Below, in pieces: positions 19,474 to 31,642 of a DNA stretch of 51,266 bases. Below the pieces are notes generated by a model. The model was given only the letters and a program-made list of their open reading frames with translations, did not search any database and was not told the origin of the DNA. The DNA comes from Vibrio aestivus. Its GTDB lineage: Bacteria; Pseudomonadota; Gammaproteobacteria; Enterobacterales; Vibrionaceae. The stretch spans positions 1 to 51,266 of the forward strand of contig JYJN01000046.1 in assembly GCA_003263845.1 (NCBI GenBank), read 5' to 3'. The stretch's first letter is position 1. Each line of letters opens with the position of its first letter. Made by a program: the position numbers and the translations under genes.

Positions 19474-21239
19474 GTGACTATTCCAGTTCGTGAATTTGAT
19501 GCCGTAGTAATCGGCGCAGGTGGTGCTGGCATGCGTGCAGCACTGCAAATTTCAGAGCAAGGCCTAAGCTGTGCCTTGCTTTCTAAGGTTTTCCCAACTC
19601 GTTCTCATACTGTTTCTGCTCAGGGCGGTATTACGGTTGCTTTGGGTAACTCACATAAAGATAACTGGCAGTGGCATATGTATGACACTGTGAAAGGCTC
19701 TGATTACATTGGCGATCAAAATGCCATTGAATACATGTGTAAGAATGGTCCTCAGTCGGTAATCGAACTTGAGAAAATGGGTCTACCATTCTCGCGCTTT
19801 GAGAACGGTTCGATCTATCAGCGTCCATTTGGTGGCCAGTCTAAAGAGTTTGGTGGCGAACAAGCCGCGCGCACAGCAGCAGCTGCGGACCGTACTGGTC
19901 ACGCGCTTCTACATACTCTTTACCAACAAAACATTAAGTACAAGACGACGATTTTCTCTGAATGGTATGCGCTAGATATGGTTAAGAACCAAGATGGCGC
20001 CATCATGGGTTGTACTGCTATCTGTATGGAAACTGGCGAGATTTGTTACTTCAAATCTAAAGCGACCATTTTAGCAACAGGCGGCGCAGGTCGTATTTAT
20101 GCATCTACAACCAATGCTCACATTAATACTGGTGACGGCGTTGGTATGGCATTGCGTGCAGGCGTTCCGATGCAAGACATGGAAATGTGGCAGTTCCACC
20201 CAACGGGTATTGCAGGTGCAGGTGTACTTGTAACCGAAGGTTGTCGTGGTGAAGGTGGTTACCTTCTAAACAAAGACGGCGAACGCTTCATGGAGCGTTA
20301 CGCACCTAACGCGAAAGACCTTGCGGGTCGTGATGTTGTTGCACGTTCAATGATGATCGAAATTCGTGAAGGCCGCGGTTGCGATGGTCCATGGGGCCCA
20401 CATATTAAACTTAAGATGGATCACCTTGGTAAAGATGTTCTTGAATCTCGTCTTCCTGGTATTTGTGAGCTTTCTCGTACGTTCGCACACGTCGACCCAG
20501 TGAAAGAGCCAATCCCAGTAATCCCAACATGTCACTACATGATGGGTGGTGTTCCAACGCAAGTTTCTGGCCAAGCAATCAAGCAAACAGCAGATGGCAA
20601 CGATGTTGAAGTTCAAGGTCTATATGCTTGCGGTGAAATCGCTTCGGTTTCTGTACACGGTGCCAACCGTCTAGGCGGTAACTCACTGCTTGACCTTGTG
20701 GTATTCGGTCGTGCAACAGGTCTGCATCTAGGCGAAACACTAGCAGCACAAGCAGAAGCTCGTCCAGCAACGGAGTCTGATATCGAAGCCTCATTGGCTC
20801 GTACCATGCGCTGGGAAAACAGCACAGGTGGTGAAGACCCAGTACAAATTCGTAAAGACCTACAATCTTGTATGCAAAATAGCTTCTCGGTATTCCGTGA
20901 AGGTGATGCTATGGCAACGGGTCTTGAAGAACTGAAAGTGATTCGTGAGCGCCTGAAAGATGCGCACCTTGCGGATAAGTCATCAGAGTTCAACACGCAA
21001 CGTATTGAGTGCTTAGAGCTTGATAACCTGATGGAAACGGCATTCTCAACAGCTGTTGCTGCTAACTACCGTACAGAAAGTCGTGGCGCACATGCTCGCT
21101 TCGATTTCCCTGACCGTGATGATGCAAATTGCTATGCCACTCTATCTACAACCCAGAAACGGAAGCAATGACGAAGCGTGATGTCAACATGACACCAGTA
21201 CATCGTGAAGCTTTCCCACCTAAAGCACGTACGTACTAA
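19474..21239 (+). CDS. sdhA: Succinate dehydrogenase flavoprotein subunit (frame broken once near C-terminus)
   Basis: SdhA oxidises succinate to fumarate and carries covalent FAD. The GTG start directly follows the sdhD stop. The FAD loop [11 protein letters not shown], the flavinylated histidine in [10 protein letters not shown] and the catalytic [16 protein letters not shown] region are present. Near 21131 a G is missing: DDANW should continue as [13 protein letters not shown] and end with PPKARTY at 21239, giving 588 residues, the same as E. coli. As sequenced, the last 25 or so residues are replaced. Confidence 0.95.
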
Positions 21240-21254
21240 GGGAGGTAACTAAAA

Positions 21255-21965
21255 ATGAAACTGAACTTCTCTGTGTATCGCTACAACCCAGACGTTGATA
21301 GCAAGCCTTATATGAAGGACTACGTACTTGAGGTTGAAGAAGGCTCTGACATGATGGTGCTTGATGCACTCATTCTGTTGAAAGAGCAAGATCCGAGTAT
21401 TGCATTCCGCCGCTCTTGCCGTGAAGGTGTTTGTGGTTCTGATGGTTTAAACATGAACGGCAAGAATGGACTGGCTTGTATTACACCGCTGTCTGCTCTT
21501 TCTGGCGATAAGCTGGTCATTAGGCCACTACCAGGGCTTCCTGTTGTACGTGACTTGATTGTTGACATGACGCAATTCTATGATAATTATGTGAAAGTTA
21601 AGCCATTCTTGATTTCTGATGGCAACTTACCACCATCGCGTGAGAATCTTCAGGCTCCTGAAGAGCGTGCGCATTTAGATGGTTTGTATGAATGTATCAT
21701 GTGTGCCTGTTGTACAACTTCATGTCCGTCTTTCTGGTGGAATCCAGATAAATTTATCGGACCTGCGGGCCTACTAGCAGCGTACCGTTGGCTAATCGAT
21801 AGCCGCGATACTGCGACGGATGAGCGCTTGTCAAATCTTGACGACGCATTTAGCGTTTTTCGTTGCCATGGCATCATGAACTGTGTAAGTGTTTGTCCTA
21901 AGGGATTAAACCCAACAAAAGCAATTGGTCACATCAAGACGATGTTGGTTAATCGCTCTGTGTAA
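21255..21965 (+). CDS. sdhB: Succinate dehydrogenase iron-sulphur subunit
   Basis: SdhB (236 residues) passes electrons from FAD to quinone through three clusters. The 2Fe-2S ligands are in SCREGVCGSDG and LACI, the 4Fe-4S ligands in CIMCACCTTSCP, and the 3Fe-4S ligands in CHGIMNCVSVCPKG. An AGGGAGG ribosome site precedes the ATG. Intact frame. Confidence 0.97.
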   Translation: MKLNFSVYRYNPDVDSKPYMKDYVLEVEEGSDMMVLDALILLKEQDPSIAFRRSCREGVCGSDGLNMNGKNGLACITPLSALSGDKLVIRPLPGLPVVRDLIVDMTQFYDNYVKVKPFLISDGNLPPSRENLQAPEERAHLDGLYECIMCACCTTSCPSFWWNPDKFIGPAGLLAAYRWLIDSRDTATDERLSNLDDAFSVFRCHGIMNCVSVCPKGLNPTKAIGHIKTMLVNRSV

Positions 21966-21980
21966 AAAACAAAAAAACTT

Positions 21981-22006
21981 GCCAGCTCCGAAGGGAGCTG
22001 GCGTTT
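21981..22006 (+). terminator. Stem-loop between sdhB and sucA
   Basis: Perfect 9-bp arms GCCAGCTCC and GGAGCTGGC around GAAG are followed only by GTTTATA. The weak T-run suggests partial termination or protection of the upstream mRNA end within the sdh-suc transcript. Confidence 0.6.
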
Positions 22007-22058
22007 ATAGCTCGGCATAGACCGAAGCAAACGTGAAATCTACTGGTTAAGGGAAAAT

Positions 22059-24882
22059 ATGCACAACGGCGTGATGAAGGCATGGCTCGAGTCTTCACAC
22101 TTGCTGGCGCCAATGCAACTTATGTAGAAGAACTCTACGAACTGTATCTTAGCGACCCCGACCTGGTAAGTGAGGAGTGGAAACGTGTATTTGAAGATCT
22201 GCCTACGCAGGCTTCTGAGGTGGTTGAACAACCCCATTCACGCGTCCGCGAATACTTCCGTCGACTCGCTCAAGAAACAAAGCATTACAATGTCCAAGTT
22301 AGTGATCCTGATGTCGATGCAAAGCAAGTAAAAGTTCTGCAGTTAATCAATGCCTATCGTTTTCGAGGGCATCAAGCAGCAAACCTAGACCCGTTAGGTC
22401 TATGGCAAAGAGATGCAGTTCCTGATCTCGACCCCTCATTTCATTCTCTCACCGACGAAGACTTTGAAGAGACGTTTAACGTAGGTTCTTTCGCCATTGG
22501 CCAAGAAACTATGGTTTTAAAAGATCTCTACAAAGCGCTAAAACAAACCTATTGTGGTTCTATCGGTGCTGAGTACATGCACATGACTAATACAGAGCAA
22601 AAACGTTGGATCCAACAACGTTTAGAATCTGTAGTCGGTCAACCATCATTTAATAAAGAAGAGAAACTGGCGTTCCTTGACGAGCTCACGGCAGCTGAAG
22701 GTCTTGAGCGCTACTTGGGTGCTAAATTCCCGGGTGCTAAACGTTTCTCACTAGAGGGTGGTGATGCTCTGATTCCAATGACGAAAGAAATTATTCGTCA
22801 TACTGGCGGTCAAGGCATGCGTGAAGTTGTTATTGGCATGGCCCACCGTGGCCGCTTAATATGTTGGTTAACGTTCTGGGTAAAAAGCCGCAAGATCTTT
22901 TTGATGAGTTTGCTGGCAAGCATGATGAAACATGGGGTACTGGTGACGTTAAGTACCACCAAGGTTTCTCTGCTGACTTTGCGACTCCAGGTGGAGACGT
23001 TCACCTAGCGCTAGCCTTTAACCCTTCTCACTTAGAAATCGTAAACCCTGTTGTTATTGGTTCTGTTCGTGCTCGTCAAGATCGTCTAGGCGACAAAGAA
23101 GGCAGCCAAGTTCTACCGATCACGATCCATGGTGACTCTGCGATCGCAGGTCAGGGTGTCGTACAAGAGACATTTAACATGTCTCAGGCTCGTGGCTTCT
23201 GTGTTGGTGGTACGGTTCGTATTGTTGTGAATAACCAAGTTGGATTTACAACCTCTAACCCTCGCGATACGCGTTCTACGATGTACTGTACAGATATCGC
23301 TAAGATGGTTCAGGCACCAATTTTCCACGTTAATGCGGATGATCCAGAAGCGGTAGCGTTTGTGGCGCGTTTAGCGGTTGATTACCGTAATACGTTCAAA
23401 CGTGATGTGGTTATTGATCTCGTTTGTTACCGTCGCCATGGTCACAACGAAGCGGATGAGCCAAATGCGACTCAACCGTTGATGTACCAAAAGATCAAGA
23501 AACATCCAACACCGCGTAAGCTTTATGCTGATGTTCTTATTGATCGTGGTGAGTTTGACATTGAAACAGCTACCCAGCTTGTGAACGAGTACCGTGACGC
23601 GCTTGACCATGGTGAAGTCGTTGTTAAAGAGTGGCGTCCAATGGCACTTCATTCAGTCGACTGGTCACCTTATTTAGGTCATGACTGGAATATTGAATGG
23701 GACAGCAAAATTGACGCTCAGCGTATCAAAGAGCTGGGACAAAAACTTTGTCAGTATCCAGAAAGTCATAAACTGCAAAGTCGTGTAAACAAGCTTTACA
23801 ACGATCGCCTCGCGATGATCAACGGTGAGAAGCAGTTTGACTGGGGTATGGCTGAGACACTAGCTTATGCAACATTAGTTGATGATGGTAAACGTATTCG
23901 TATTTCTGGTCAGGACTCTGGCCGTGGTACTTTCTTCCATCGTCACTCGGTTCTTCACAACCAAACGGATGCGAGCACGTTTGTACCTCTAGCAAACATT
24001 CACGACAAGCAGGGGCCATTCCAAGTGTTTGACTCAGTACTGTCAGAAGAAGCGGTACTTGCGTTCGAATACGGTTACGCAACAGCGGAGCCTGGCGGTC
24101 TAACGCTATGGGAAGCTCAGTTTGGTGACTTTGCTAACGGTGCTCAAGTTGTTATCGACCAATTCATCTCGTCAGGTGAACAGAAGTGGGGCCGTTTGTG
24201 TGGTCTGACTATGCTTCTACCACACGGTTATGAAGGACAAGGTCCGGAGCACTCTTCAGCACGCCTTGAGCGTTACCTGCAGCTATGTGCTGAGCAAAAT
24301 ATGCAGGTGGTGATTCCATCTACGCCGGCTCAGGTTTACCACATGATTCGTCGCCAAGTCGTACGTCCGATGCGTCGTCCGCTAATCGTAATGTCGCCTA
24401 AGTCTCTGTTGCGTCATCCTCTGTGTACGTCTTCACTTGAAGACCTTGCAGAAGGTACGTTCCAGCCTGCAATTGGTGAGATTGATTCTCTGGACGCGAG
24501 CAAAGTGAAACGCGTTGTTTTCTGTTCAGGTAAGGTTTATTTCGACCTACTTGAGCAGCGTCGTAACAACGAACAAGAAGACGTGGCAATTGTGCGTATC
24601 GAGCAACTTTACCCATTCCCTCTGGATGAAGTTCAAGCGGCAATCGCAGAGTTTGAAAACGTTGAAGACTTCGTTTGGTGTCAAGAAGAGCCTCAAAACC
24701 AAGGCGCTTGGTACTCTAGCCAGCATAATTTCCGCATGGCGATTCCAGCGGGTGCAGACCTGAAATATGCAGGTCGTCCAGCATCAGCATCACCGGCTGT
24801 AGGTTACATGTCGGTACACTTGAAACAACAGAAAGCGTTGGTTGAAGACGCTCTGAACGTAAACTCGAAATCTTCGGATTAA
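22059..24882 (+). CDS. sucA: 2-oxoglutarate dehydrogenase E1 component (frame broken twice)
   Basis: SucA is the thiamine-diphosphate E1 subunit that decarboxylates 2-oxoglutarate. The true start is the ATG at 22059 (MHNGVMKAWLESSHL) behind TAAGGGA. A G missing near 22103 knocks the start out of frame with the rest, and an A missing near 22858 breaks MAHRGRLNMLVNVLGKK. Corrected length is 941 residues. The ThDP region GDSAIAGQGVVQETFNMSQ and the GQDSGRGTFFHRHSV region are conserved. Followed closely by sucB. Confidence 0.95.
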
Positions 24883-24910
24883 GAACTAGAAGTTAAAGGA
24901 AGAAAGAATT

Positions 24911-26119
24911 ATGACTATTGAAATTCTGGTTCCAGATTTACCTGAATCAGTAGCAGACGCAACAGTAGCCACTTGGCACAAACAACCAGGTGAAGCGGTA
25001 GAACGTGATGAAGTTCTAGTTGATATTGAAACTGACAAGGTGGTATTAGAAGTACCTGCTCCAGAAGCTGGTGTTTTAGAAGCTATCGTGGAAGAAGAGG
25101 GTGCAACAGTACTTTCTAAGCAGCTTATCGCAAAACTAAAACCAGGTGCAGTGGCAGGCGAACCTACTACTGACACGACTGAAGAGACTGAAGCTTCTCC
25201 AGACAAGCGTCATAAGGCGTCTCTGACTGAAGAGAGCAATGATGCGTTGAGCCCAGCGGTTCGTCGTCTTCTAAGTGAGCATGGTCTAGAAGCTTCTCAA
25301 GTTAAAGGCACGGGTGTTGGTGGTCGTATTACTCGCGAAGACATCGAAGCTCATCTTGCGAATGCTAAAGCTGCTCCTAAAGCTGAAGCAGCTGCTCCAG
25401 TTGAAGCGCCAGCAGCTGCTCGTAGCCAAAAACGTGTTCCTATGACGCGTCTACGTAAGACAGTGGCAAACCGTCTTCTAGAAGCGAAAAACAATACGGC
25501 GATGTTGACTACGTTTAACGAAGTGAACATGAAACCAATCATGGATCTTCGTAAGCAGTATAAAGACCAGTTCGAAGAGCGTCATGGTATCCGTCTTGGC
25601 TTCATGTCTTTCTATGTGAAAGCTGTAACAGAAGCACTGAAACGTTACCCTGAAGTCAACGCGTCTATCGACGGTGAAGATATTGTTTACCATAACTACT
25701 TTGATATTAGTATGGCGGTTTCGACCCCACGTGGCCTTGTAACACCAGTTCTAAAAGACTGTGACACTCTTGGTTTTGCTGATGTTGAAAAGGGCATCAA
25801 AGAGTTAGCTATCAAAGGCCGTGACGGCAAGCTAACAGTAGACGAGCTAATGGGCGGCAACTTCACTATCACTAATGGTGGTGTATTTGGCTCCCTAATG
25901 TCTACTCCTATCATTAACCCACCACAATCGGCAATTCTTGGTATGCATAAGATCCAAGAGCGTCCAATGGCGGTAGACGGTAAAGTAGAAATCTTGCCAA
26001 TGATGTACCTAGCTCTATCTTATGACCACCGTTTGATTGATGGTCGTGAATCAGTGGGCTTCCTAGTGACCATTAAAGAGCTGCTCGAAGATCCAGCGCG
26101 TCTGTTATTAGACGTTTAA
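24911..26119 (+). CDS. sucB: Dihydrolipoyllysine succinyltransferase (E2 of 2-oxoglutarate dehydrogenase)
   Basis: The 402-residue E2 core has one lipoyl domain (about 1-77) with the lipoylated lysine in [14 protein letters not shown] Pro/Ala/acidic linker and the E1/E3-binding domain (about 107-145, with [13 protein letters not shown]) follow. The acyltransferase domain ends in [12 protein letters not shown], which carries the catalytic histidine and aspartate. Intact frame; GGAAG ribosome site 28 bases after sucA. Confidence 0.97.
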   Translation: MTIEILVPDLPESVADATVATWHKQPGEAVERDEVLVDIETDKVVLEVPAPEAGVLEAIVEEEGATVLSKQLIAKLKPGAVAGEPTTDTTEETEASPDKRHKASLTEESNDALSPAVRRLLSEHGLEASQVKGTGVGGRITREDIEAHLANAKAAPKAEAAAPVEAPAAARSQKRVPMTRLRKTVANRLLEAKNNTAMLTTFNEVNMKPIMDLRKQYKDQFEERHGIRLGFMSFYVKAVTEALKRYPEVNASIDGEDIVYHNYFDISMAVSTPRGLVTPVLKDCDTLGFADVEKGIKELAIKGRDGKLTVDELMGGNFTITNGGVFGSLMSTPIINPPQSAILGMHKIQERPMAVDGKVEILPMMYLALSYDHRLIDGRESVGFLVTIKELLEDPARLLLDV

Positions 26120-26127
26120 TATCGCTA

Positions 26128-26160
26128 AAACGTCTAGTTACCCCTTGTAGCTAGACGTTT
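26128..26160 (+). terminator. Hairpin between sucB and sucC
   Basis: Perfect arms AAACGTCTAG and CTAGACGTTT enclose a 13-base loop. The end of sucB also contains TTAGACGTTTA, able to pair with the same left arm, so two mutually exclusive stems can form. There is only a short T-run, so this may be an attenuator or RNA-stability element. Confidence 0.5.
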
Positions 26161-26325
26161 ATTAGTTTCAAAGGCTAGACTGGCTCAGCGTCTGGCCTTC
26201 ACTTGAATCGTTGCATGTTATTGAAATAGGTAACGATTTATTTGAGAAGACCCTACAGACGCCCACGCCTTGTGCGGCGTTACGGAAATAATAATCCCTT
26301 AAGGGAAAATAAACGGAATATCATA

Positions 26326-27492
26326 ATGAATTTGCATGAATACCAAGCCAAACAGCTGTTTGCAGAATTCGGTTTGCCTGTACCGGAAGGTTACGCGTGT
26401 GATACACCTCAAGAAGCTTTCGAAGCAGCAGGTCGTATCTCTACTGAGAAGAAAGTTGTTAAGTGTCAGGTTCACGCTGGTGGCCGCGGTAAAGCGGGCG
26501 GTGTAGAGCTGCACGACACTAAAGATGGCGTTAAAGAGTTTGCACAAAAGTGGCTAGGTAAAAACCTAGTAACTTACCAAACAGACGCTAACGGTCAGCC
26601 GGTAACTAAAATCCTAGTTGAAGAAGCGTCAAATATCGCTAACGAACTATATCTAGGTGCAGTGGTAGACCGCGCAACGCGTAAAGTTGTATTCATGGCA
26701 TCGACTGAAGGTGGTGTTGAAATCGAGAAAGTTGCGGAAGAAACGCCAGAGTTGATTCACAAAGCAGCAATCGATCCACTAGTAGGTCCTCAAGCTTACC
26801 AAGGCCGCGAGCTAGCGTTTAAGCTAGGTCTTGAAGGCGACCAAATCAAACAGTTTGTTAAGATCTTCATGGGTCTTGGCAACATGTTCTCTCAGTACGA
26901 CCTAGCTCTACTAGAGATCAACCCTCTAGTCATCACTGGTGAAGGCAATCTTCTATGTCTAGACGGCAAGATCAACATCGACTCTAACGCGATGTACCGT
27001 CAGCCTAAGCTACGTGAAATGCACGATCCTTCGCAAGAAGATGAGCGTGAAGCTCACGCAGCTCAGTGGGAACTGAACTACGTAGCACTAGACGGTAACG
27101 TTGGCTGTATGGTTAACGGTGCGGGACTAGCAATGGGTACGATGGATATCGTAAACCTACACGGCGGCAAGCCAGCTAACTTCCTAGATGTAGGTGGCGG
27201 CGCAACCAAAGAGCGTGTAGCAGAAGCGTTCAAGATCATCCTTTCTGATGACAATGTAAAAGCAGTGCTCGTAAACATCTTCGGTGGTATCGTTCGTTGT
27301 GACATGATCGCGGAAGGTATTATCGGTGCGGTTAAAGAGGTAGGCGTAAGCGTACCAGTAGTTGTTCGTCTAGAAGGTACTAACGCTGACCTAGGTCGCG
27401 AAGTTCTTGCTAATTCTGATGTTGATATCATTGCAGCTGAGTCACTAACTGACGCTGCTCAGAAAGTTGTTGCTGCTGCGGAGGGCAAATAA
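26326..27492 (+). CDS. sucC: Succinyl-CoA synthetase beta subunit (ADP-forming)
   Basis: SucC (388 residues) holds the ATP-grasp nucleotide site and succinate site of the enzyme that makes ATP from succinyl-CoA. I start at [16 protein letters not shown] (26326), the invariant family start; the 28 codons before it are not conserved. ATP-grasp features include [15 protein letters not shown] and the [12 protein letters not shown] and IFGGIVRCD segments. The stop overlaps the sucD start (TAATG). Confidence 0.97.
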   Translation: MNLHEYQAKQLFAEFGLPVPEGYACDTPQEAFEAAGRISTEKKVVKCQVHAGGRGKAGGVELHDTKDGVKEFAQKWLGKNLVTYQTDANGQPVTKILVEEASNIANELYLGAVVDRATRKVVFMASTEGGVEIEKVAEETPELIHKAAIDPLVGPQAYQGRELAFKLGLEGDQIKQFVKIFMGLGNMFSQYDLALLEINPLVITGEGNLLCLDGKINIDSNAMYRQPKLREMHDPSQEDEREAHAAQWELNYVALDGNVGCMVNGAGLAMGTMDIVNLHGGKPANFLDVGGGATKERVAEAFKIILSDDNVKAVLVNIFGGIVRCDMIAEGIIGAVKEVGVSVPVVVRLEGTNADLGREVLANSDVDIIAAESLTDAAQKVVAAAEGK

Positions 27493-28364
27493 TGTCTGTA
27501 CTAATTAATAAAGACACGAAAGTAATCTGTCAGGGTTTCACTGGTGGTCAAGGTACTTTCCACTCTGAGCAAGCTATCGCATACGGTACACAAATGGTCG
27601 GTGGTGTTTCACCGGGTAAAGGCGGTCAAACTCACTTAGGTCTACCAGTATTCAACACTGTACGTGAAGCTGTAGAAGCAACTGGCGCAACAGCGACAGT
27701 AATCTACGTACCAGCACCTTTCTGTAAAGATGCAATTCTAGAAGCGATTGATGCGGGCATCGAGCTAATCGTAACAATCACTGAAGGCATCCCTACAACA
27801 GATATGATCGACGTTAAAGTGAAGCTAGAAGAAACTGGCGCACGCATGATTGGTCCTAACTGCCCAGGTCTTATCACTCCAGATGAGTGTAAGATTGGTA
27901 TCATGCCTGGTCATATCCACAAGAAAGGTAAAGTAGGGATAGTTTCTCGTTCTGGTACTCTAACTTACGAAGCCGTTAAGCAGACTACAGACGAAGGTTT
28001 CGGTCAGTCGACTTGTGTAGGTATCGGTGGTGACCCAATCCCAGGTTCAAACTTCATTGATATCCTAAAACTGTTCCAAGAGGACCCTGAAACAGAAGCA
28101 ATCGTAATGATTGGTGAAATCGGTGGTACTGCTGAAGAAGAAGCAGCAGCGTTCATCAAAGAGAACGTGACTAAGCCCGTTGTCTCTTACATCGCTGGTG
28201 TAACGGCTCCTCCGGGCAAGCGTATGGGTCACGCTGGTGCAATCATCTCTGGTGGTAAAGGTACTGCGGAAGACAAATTTGCGGCACTAGAAGCTGCAGG
28301 TGTTAAGACGGTTAAGTCTCTTGCTGACATCGGTAAAGGTCTCCGCGAAATTACTGGTTGGTAA
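27492..28364 (+). CDS. sucD: Succinyl-CoA synthetase alpha subunit
   Basis: SucD (290 residues) binds CoA in its N-terminal Rossmann domain ([15 protein letters not shown]) and carries the histidine that is phosphorylated during catalysis, in [14 protein letters not shown] near residue 246. It overlaps sucC by one base and is the last gene of the sdh-suc block before a strong terminator. Confidence 0.97.
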   Translation: MSVLINKDTKVICQGFTGGQGTFHSEQAIAYGTQMVGGVSPGKGGQTHLGLPVFNTVREAVEATGATATVIYVPAPFCKDAILEAIDAGIELIVTITEGIPTTDMIDVKVKLEETGARMIGPNCPGLITPDECKIGIMPGHIHKKGKVGIVSRSGTLTYEAVKQTTDEGFGQSTCVGIGGDPIPGSNFIDILKLFQEDPETEAIVMIGEIGGTAEEEAAAFIKENVTKPVVSYIAGVTAPPGKRMGHAGAIISGGKGTAEDKFAALEAAGVKTVKSLADIGKGLREITGW

Positions 28365-28392
28365 TCTGTGCTTAACCTAGATAGATAATTGA

Positions 28393-28423
28393 AAGGCTTG
28401 GTCGATGACCAAGCCTTTTTTTT
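28393..28423 (+). terminator. Rho-independent terminator after sucD
   Basis: Arms AAGGCTTGGTC and GACCAAGCCTT around a GAT loop are followed by eight T. Strong terminator of the sdh-suc transcript. Confidence 0.93.
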
Positions 28424-28493
28424 GATCACCACGTTGCCTAGCTATTTAGCCTGAAACACAAAGCTAGCCTGAAAGAAATGGTAACGGGCAATA

Positions 28494-28521
28494 AAAAAGC
28501 TGACTTGTCGTCAGCTTTTTT
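28494..28521. terminator. Bidirectional terminator after the NhaC-like antiporter
   Basis: AAAAAAGCTGAC and GTCAGCTTTTTT arms around TTGTC lie 30 bases beyond the corrected stop of the minus-strand antiporter gene. Symmetric A/T flanks allow use in both directions. Confidence 0.87.
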
Positions 28522-28551
28522 CGTTCGCTTTGGAAGTAGCGTCTACTAGAA

Positions 28552-29876
28552 CTACAGAACCATTGCCGCTAGCCAACCGAAAGCGATTAGCGGAAGGTTG
28601 TAGTGAAGGAAGGTCGGAACAACTGTTTCCCAAATATGTTCATGTTGACCATCGGCGTTTAGGCAGATGTTGGACCCAAAGTAGAGTCCGAAGCTGGAGA
28701 ACCGGCGTCACCAAGCGCTGCAGCAGTTCCGACTAGTGCAACTGTTGCCATTGGTGAGAAACCAAACGCTAATGCTAGCGGAACATAGATGGTTGCAATA
28801 ATTGGAATGGTCGAGAACGATGAGCCAATACCCATAGTCACAAGCAGACCGACAATTAGCATTAGCAGTGCTGCTAGTGGCTTGTTATCGCCAATAGAAG
28901 TCGAGAGCGCTTCAACTAGTGTCTCCACACCGCCTGTTTCCTTCATGACAGCGGCAAAACCTGCTGCTGCAATCATGATGAAGCCAATCATTGCCATCAT
29001 AGTCACACCACGGGTAAATACGTCTTGGGTATCTTTCCAAGCAATTACGCCACCAAAGGTAAAAATCATAAAGCCAGAAAGAGCACCAATGATCATAGAG
29101 CCGGTAAATAGCTGCATTGAAAGAGTTGCAACAATAGCGACGATCGACACTGCTACGTGGGCTTTGTTAACTGAAGCCGAACTCTCTTCAACGTGAGTGA
29201 GCTCAGTTTCTTTGTATTCACGTGGTTTACGGTAGGTAAAGAAGATAGCCGTTAGTAAACCAACCAACATACCTGCCGCAGGAAGCAACATAGCGGTTGG
29301 AACTTGGCTTGCAGTCACGCCTTCAAGTCCATTGTTGTTTAGGTTAGTTAGAAGGATGTTGTTTAGGAAAATTCCGCCAAAGCCGATTGGCAGCACCATA
29401 TAAGGCGTGACAAGACCAAATGTCAGTACGCAGGCGATGAGGCGACGATCTAACTTTAGTTTTGCGAAAACGCCTAGAAGAGGTGGAATTAAGATTGGGA
29501 TAAAGGCGATATGCACAGGCACTACGTTTTGCGAAGACATAGTAACAAGAACGAGTGCGATCAAAACTAGGTATTTAAGGCCAGTCGACGCCGCGCCATG
29601 CTCTTTACCGTGGATTTTCTTAATAACACTCTGAGCCATAAGATCAGTCAGGCCTGAACGCGAAATAGCAACTGCGAAAGCACCTAGCATGGCATAGCTA
29701 AGGGCAATTGTCGCACCGCCGCCCAACCCGCTTTCGAACGCAGAAACAGTTTGGTTTAAGTCCATGCCAGCGACAAGGCCGCCCACAATGGCACTAAAAG
29801 TTAATGCCACGACGACATTAACGCGCATCAATGCTAATACAAGCATAATGCAAACGGAAATAACTACAGGATTCAT
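28552..29876 (-). CDS. NhaC-type Na+/H+ antiporter family protein (frame broken once)
   Basis: A polytopic inner-membrane protein of the NhaC-type Na+/H+ antiporter superfamily (Na_H_antiporter domain), about 11-12 hydrophobic segments. As sequenced it stops at 28659 with [17 protein letters not shown] base is missing near 28664; in the next frame the protein continues with [19 protein letters not shown] and ends at 28552, for 441 residues. Ion specificity cannot be read from the sequence; amino-acid/proton exchange is an alternative for this superfamily. It lies 39 bases downstream of rnt on the same strand. Confidence 0.82.
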
Positions 29877-29915
29877 ATTTTTCTCGGAATGTTGTGTTTG
29901 TCTTTAATTGTAATT

Positions 29916-30566
29916 TTATTGTTCGTCAGAATCGTTGACTGGCCAGCCGCCGAGCGCTTTCCATTTATTCACGATACCGCAAAACAGATCGGCCGTTTTT
30001 TGAGTATCGTAGAGTGCTGAGTGCGCTTCTTTGTTATCGAACTCCATCCCCGCTGTTTTACAAGCTTTGGCCAATACGGTTTGACCATAAGCCAGTCCGC
30101 TTAATGCCGCCGTGTCGAAGGTGGCGAAAGGATGAAATGGAACACGTTTAAGCTTACAACGCTCGCTTGCCTGCATAACGAAGTTATGATCAAACGTCGC
30201 GTTGTGGGCAACCATAATGGCTCGGCTGCAGTCTGCCGCTTTCTGTTCCTTACGAATGAGTTTGTATATCTCTTTAAGCGCGTAATCTTCTGTAACGGCA
30301 CCACGCAATGGACTAAACGGGTCTTTAATTCCATTAAAATCCAGCGCTGCTTGCTCTATATTTGCACCTTCAAAAGGCTCAATATGAAAATGAATCGTGC
30401 TAGCGGGATGCAAGTTGCCTTCTTCATCCATGGCTAGCGTGACTGCACAGATTTCTAGAAGCGCATCAGTTTCGGCGTTGAAACCAGCAGTTTCCACATC
30501 AACCACCACAGGAAAGTAGCCGCGGAACCTTTTTTTCAGCGTCAGTGCTTCGTTTATTTCACTCAT
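29916..30566 (-). CDS. rnt: Ribonuclease T
   Basis: RNase T trims 3' ends of tRNA and other stable RNAs, including removal of the CCA terminal A. The 216-residue protein is a DEDDh exonuclease: D23 and E25 in [10 protein letters not shown]126 in [10 protein letters not shown]182 and D187 in [16 protein letters not shown]. Length and the KWKALGGWP tail are typical. Intact frame; divergent from motY. Confidence 0.96.
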   Translation of the reverse strand: MSEINEALTLKKRFRGYFPVVVDVETAGFNAETDALLEICAVTLAMDEEGNLHPASTIHFHIEPFEGANIEQAALDFNGIKDPFSPLRGAVTEDYALKEIYKLIRKEQKAADCSRAIMVAHNATFDHNFVMQASERCKLKRVPFHPFATFDTAALSGLAYGQTVLAKACKTAGMEFDNKEAHSALYDTQKTADLFCGIVNKWKALGGWPVNDSDEQ

Positions 30567-30761
30567 GAGAATCCAATTTCATTCGACAGGGCGGGCATTA
30601 TTGCAGATTATTAGGGGGATAAAAACTCAAAAAGCTTTATTCACTAATCCAACAGTGGCTAGAATTTTGCATTCTTGATAGCAGAGTGACAAAAGAGGCA
30701 ATAAACCGCCTCATAAGAAGCAGTTCCTTAGAAGTATTATAGAAACGAGATGACACAAGCA

Positions 30762-31642
30762 ATGAATAAGTTTGCCGCTATTACATTATCCTTACTAGGC
30801 TTTGCCGCTTCACCGCTGGTGGAGGCAATGGATAAGCGATACGTAGCAACGCCTAACCAATCACAGTGGCAGATGGTGGTTAACACGCCGCTAGAGTGTA
30901 GACTCGTTCACCCTATCCCACATTATGGTGATGCAGAATTTTCATCTCGCGCTAGCAAAAAAATCAATCTCGACTTTGAACTTAAAATGCGCAGGCCAAT
31001 GGGTGAGACTCGTAATGTCAGCTTAGTCTCTATGCCTCCAGTTTGGCGACCAGGCGATGGGGCGGAAAGAATTACAACAATGAAGTTCTTTCAGCAGTTT
31101 GATGGTTACGTAGGTGGCCAGACAGCATGGGGCATTTTAGGTGAGTTAGAAAAGGGGCGCTACCCAACGTTTAGCTATCAAGATTGGCAGAGCGAGATCA
31201 GCGAATCGAAGTTGCACTTTCTTCGGTGCTATTTAGACAAAAGTACTCAGTATTTAGCGACTGTATCAGTAACCTATTACCGTACAGCTTCGAAGATATC
31301 TCATTTACGATCCTGCATTACGATAGAACTAGCGTGCAGTTAAACAAAGCATCGCAAAAGCGTTTACAGCAGATTGCGGAATATATTCGACATAACCAAG
31401 ATATCGATCTGGTATTAGTATCAACGTATACGGACTCGACAGACAGTAGAAGCGCTAGCCAAAATCTCTCGGAACAGCGGGCGGAAGTACTGCGTGATTA
31501 TTTTGAATCGTTGGGGTTACCGGAAGATCGCATACAAGTGCAGGGTTATGGTAAGCGTCGTCCAATCGATGATAACTCTTCACCGATTGGCAAAGATAAA
31601 AACCGACGTGTTGTTATCTCGCTTGGACGGACTCAAGTTTAA
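30762..31642 (+). CDS. motY: MotY, sodium-driven flagellar motor T-ring protein (frame broken once)
   Basis: MotY forms part of the periplasmic T ring that anchors PomA/PomB stators of the Na+-driven polar flagellum. Residues 1-21 (from [14 protein letters not shown]) are a Sec signal peptide. A Vibrio-specific N-terminal domain follows, with [14 protein letters not shown] and [13 protein letters not shown]. The C-terminal OmpA-like peptidoglycan-binding domain has [22 protein letters not shown] is missing near 31193, where [16 protein letters not shown] should run through. Corrected length about 293 residues; an in-frame ATG 12 bases upstream (30750) is an alternative start. Confidence 0.93.

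Noticed and set aside
18741..28364. Real gene decay in the sdh-suc operon
   Set aside because: Four one-base breaks lie among otherwise fully conserved coding sequence with intact active sites, and similar breaks hit the essential glnS.
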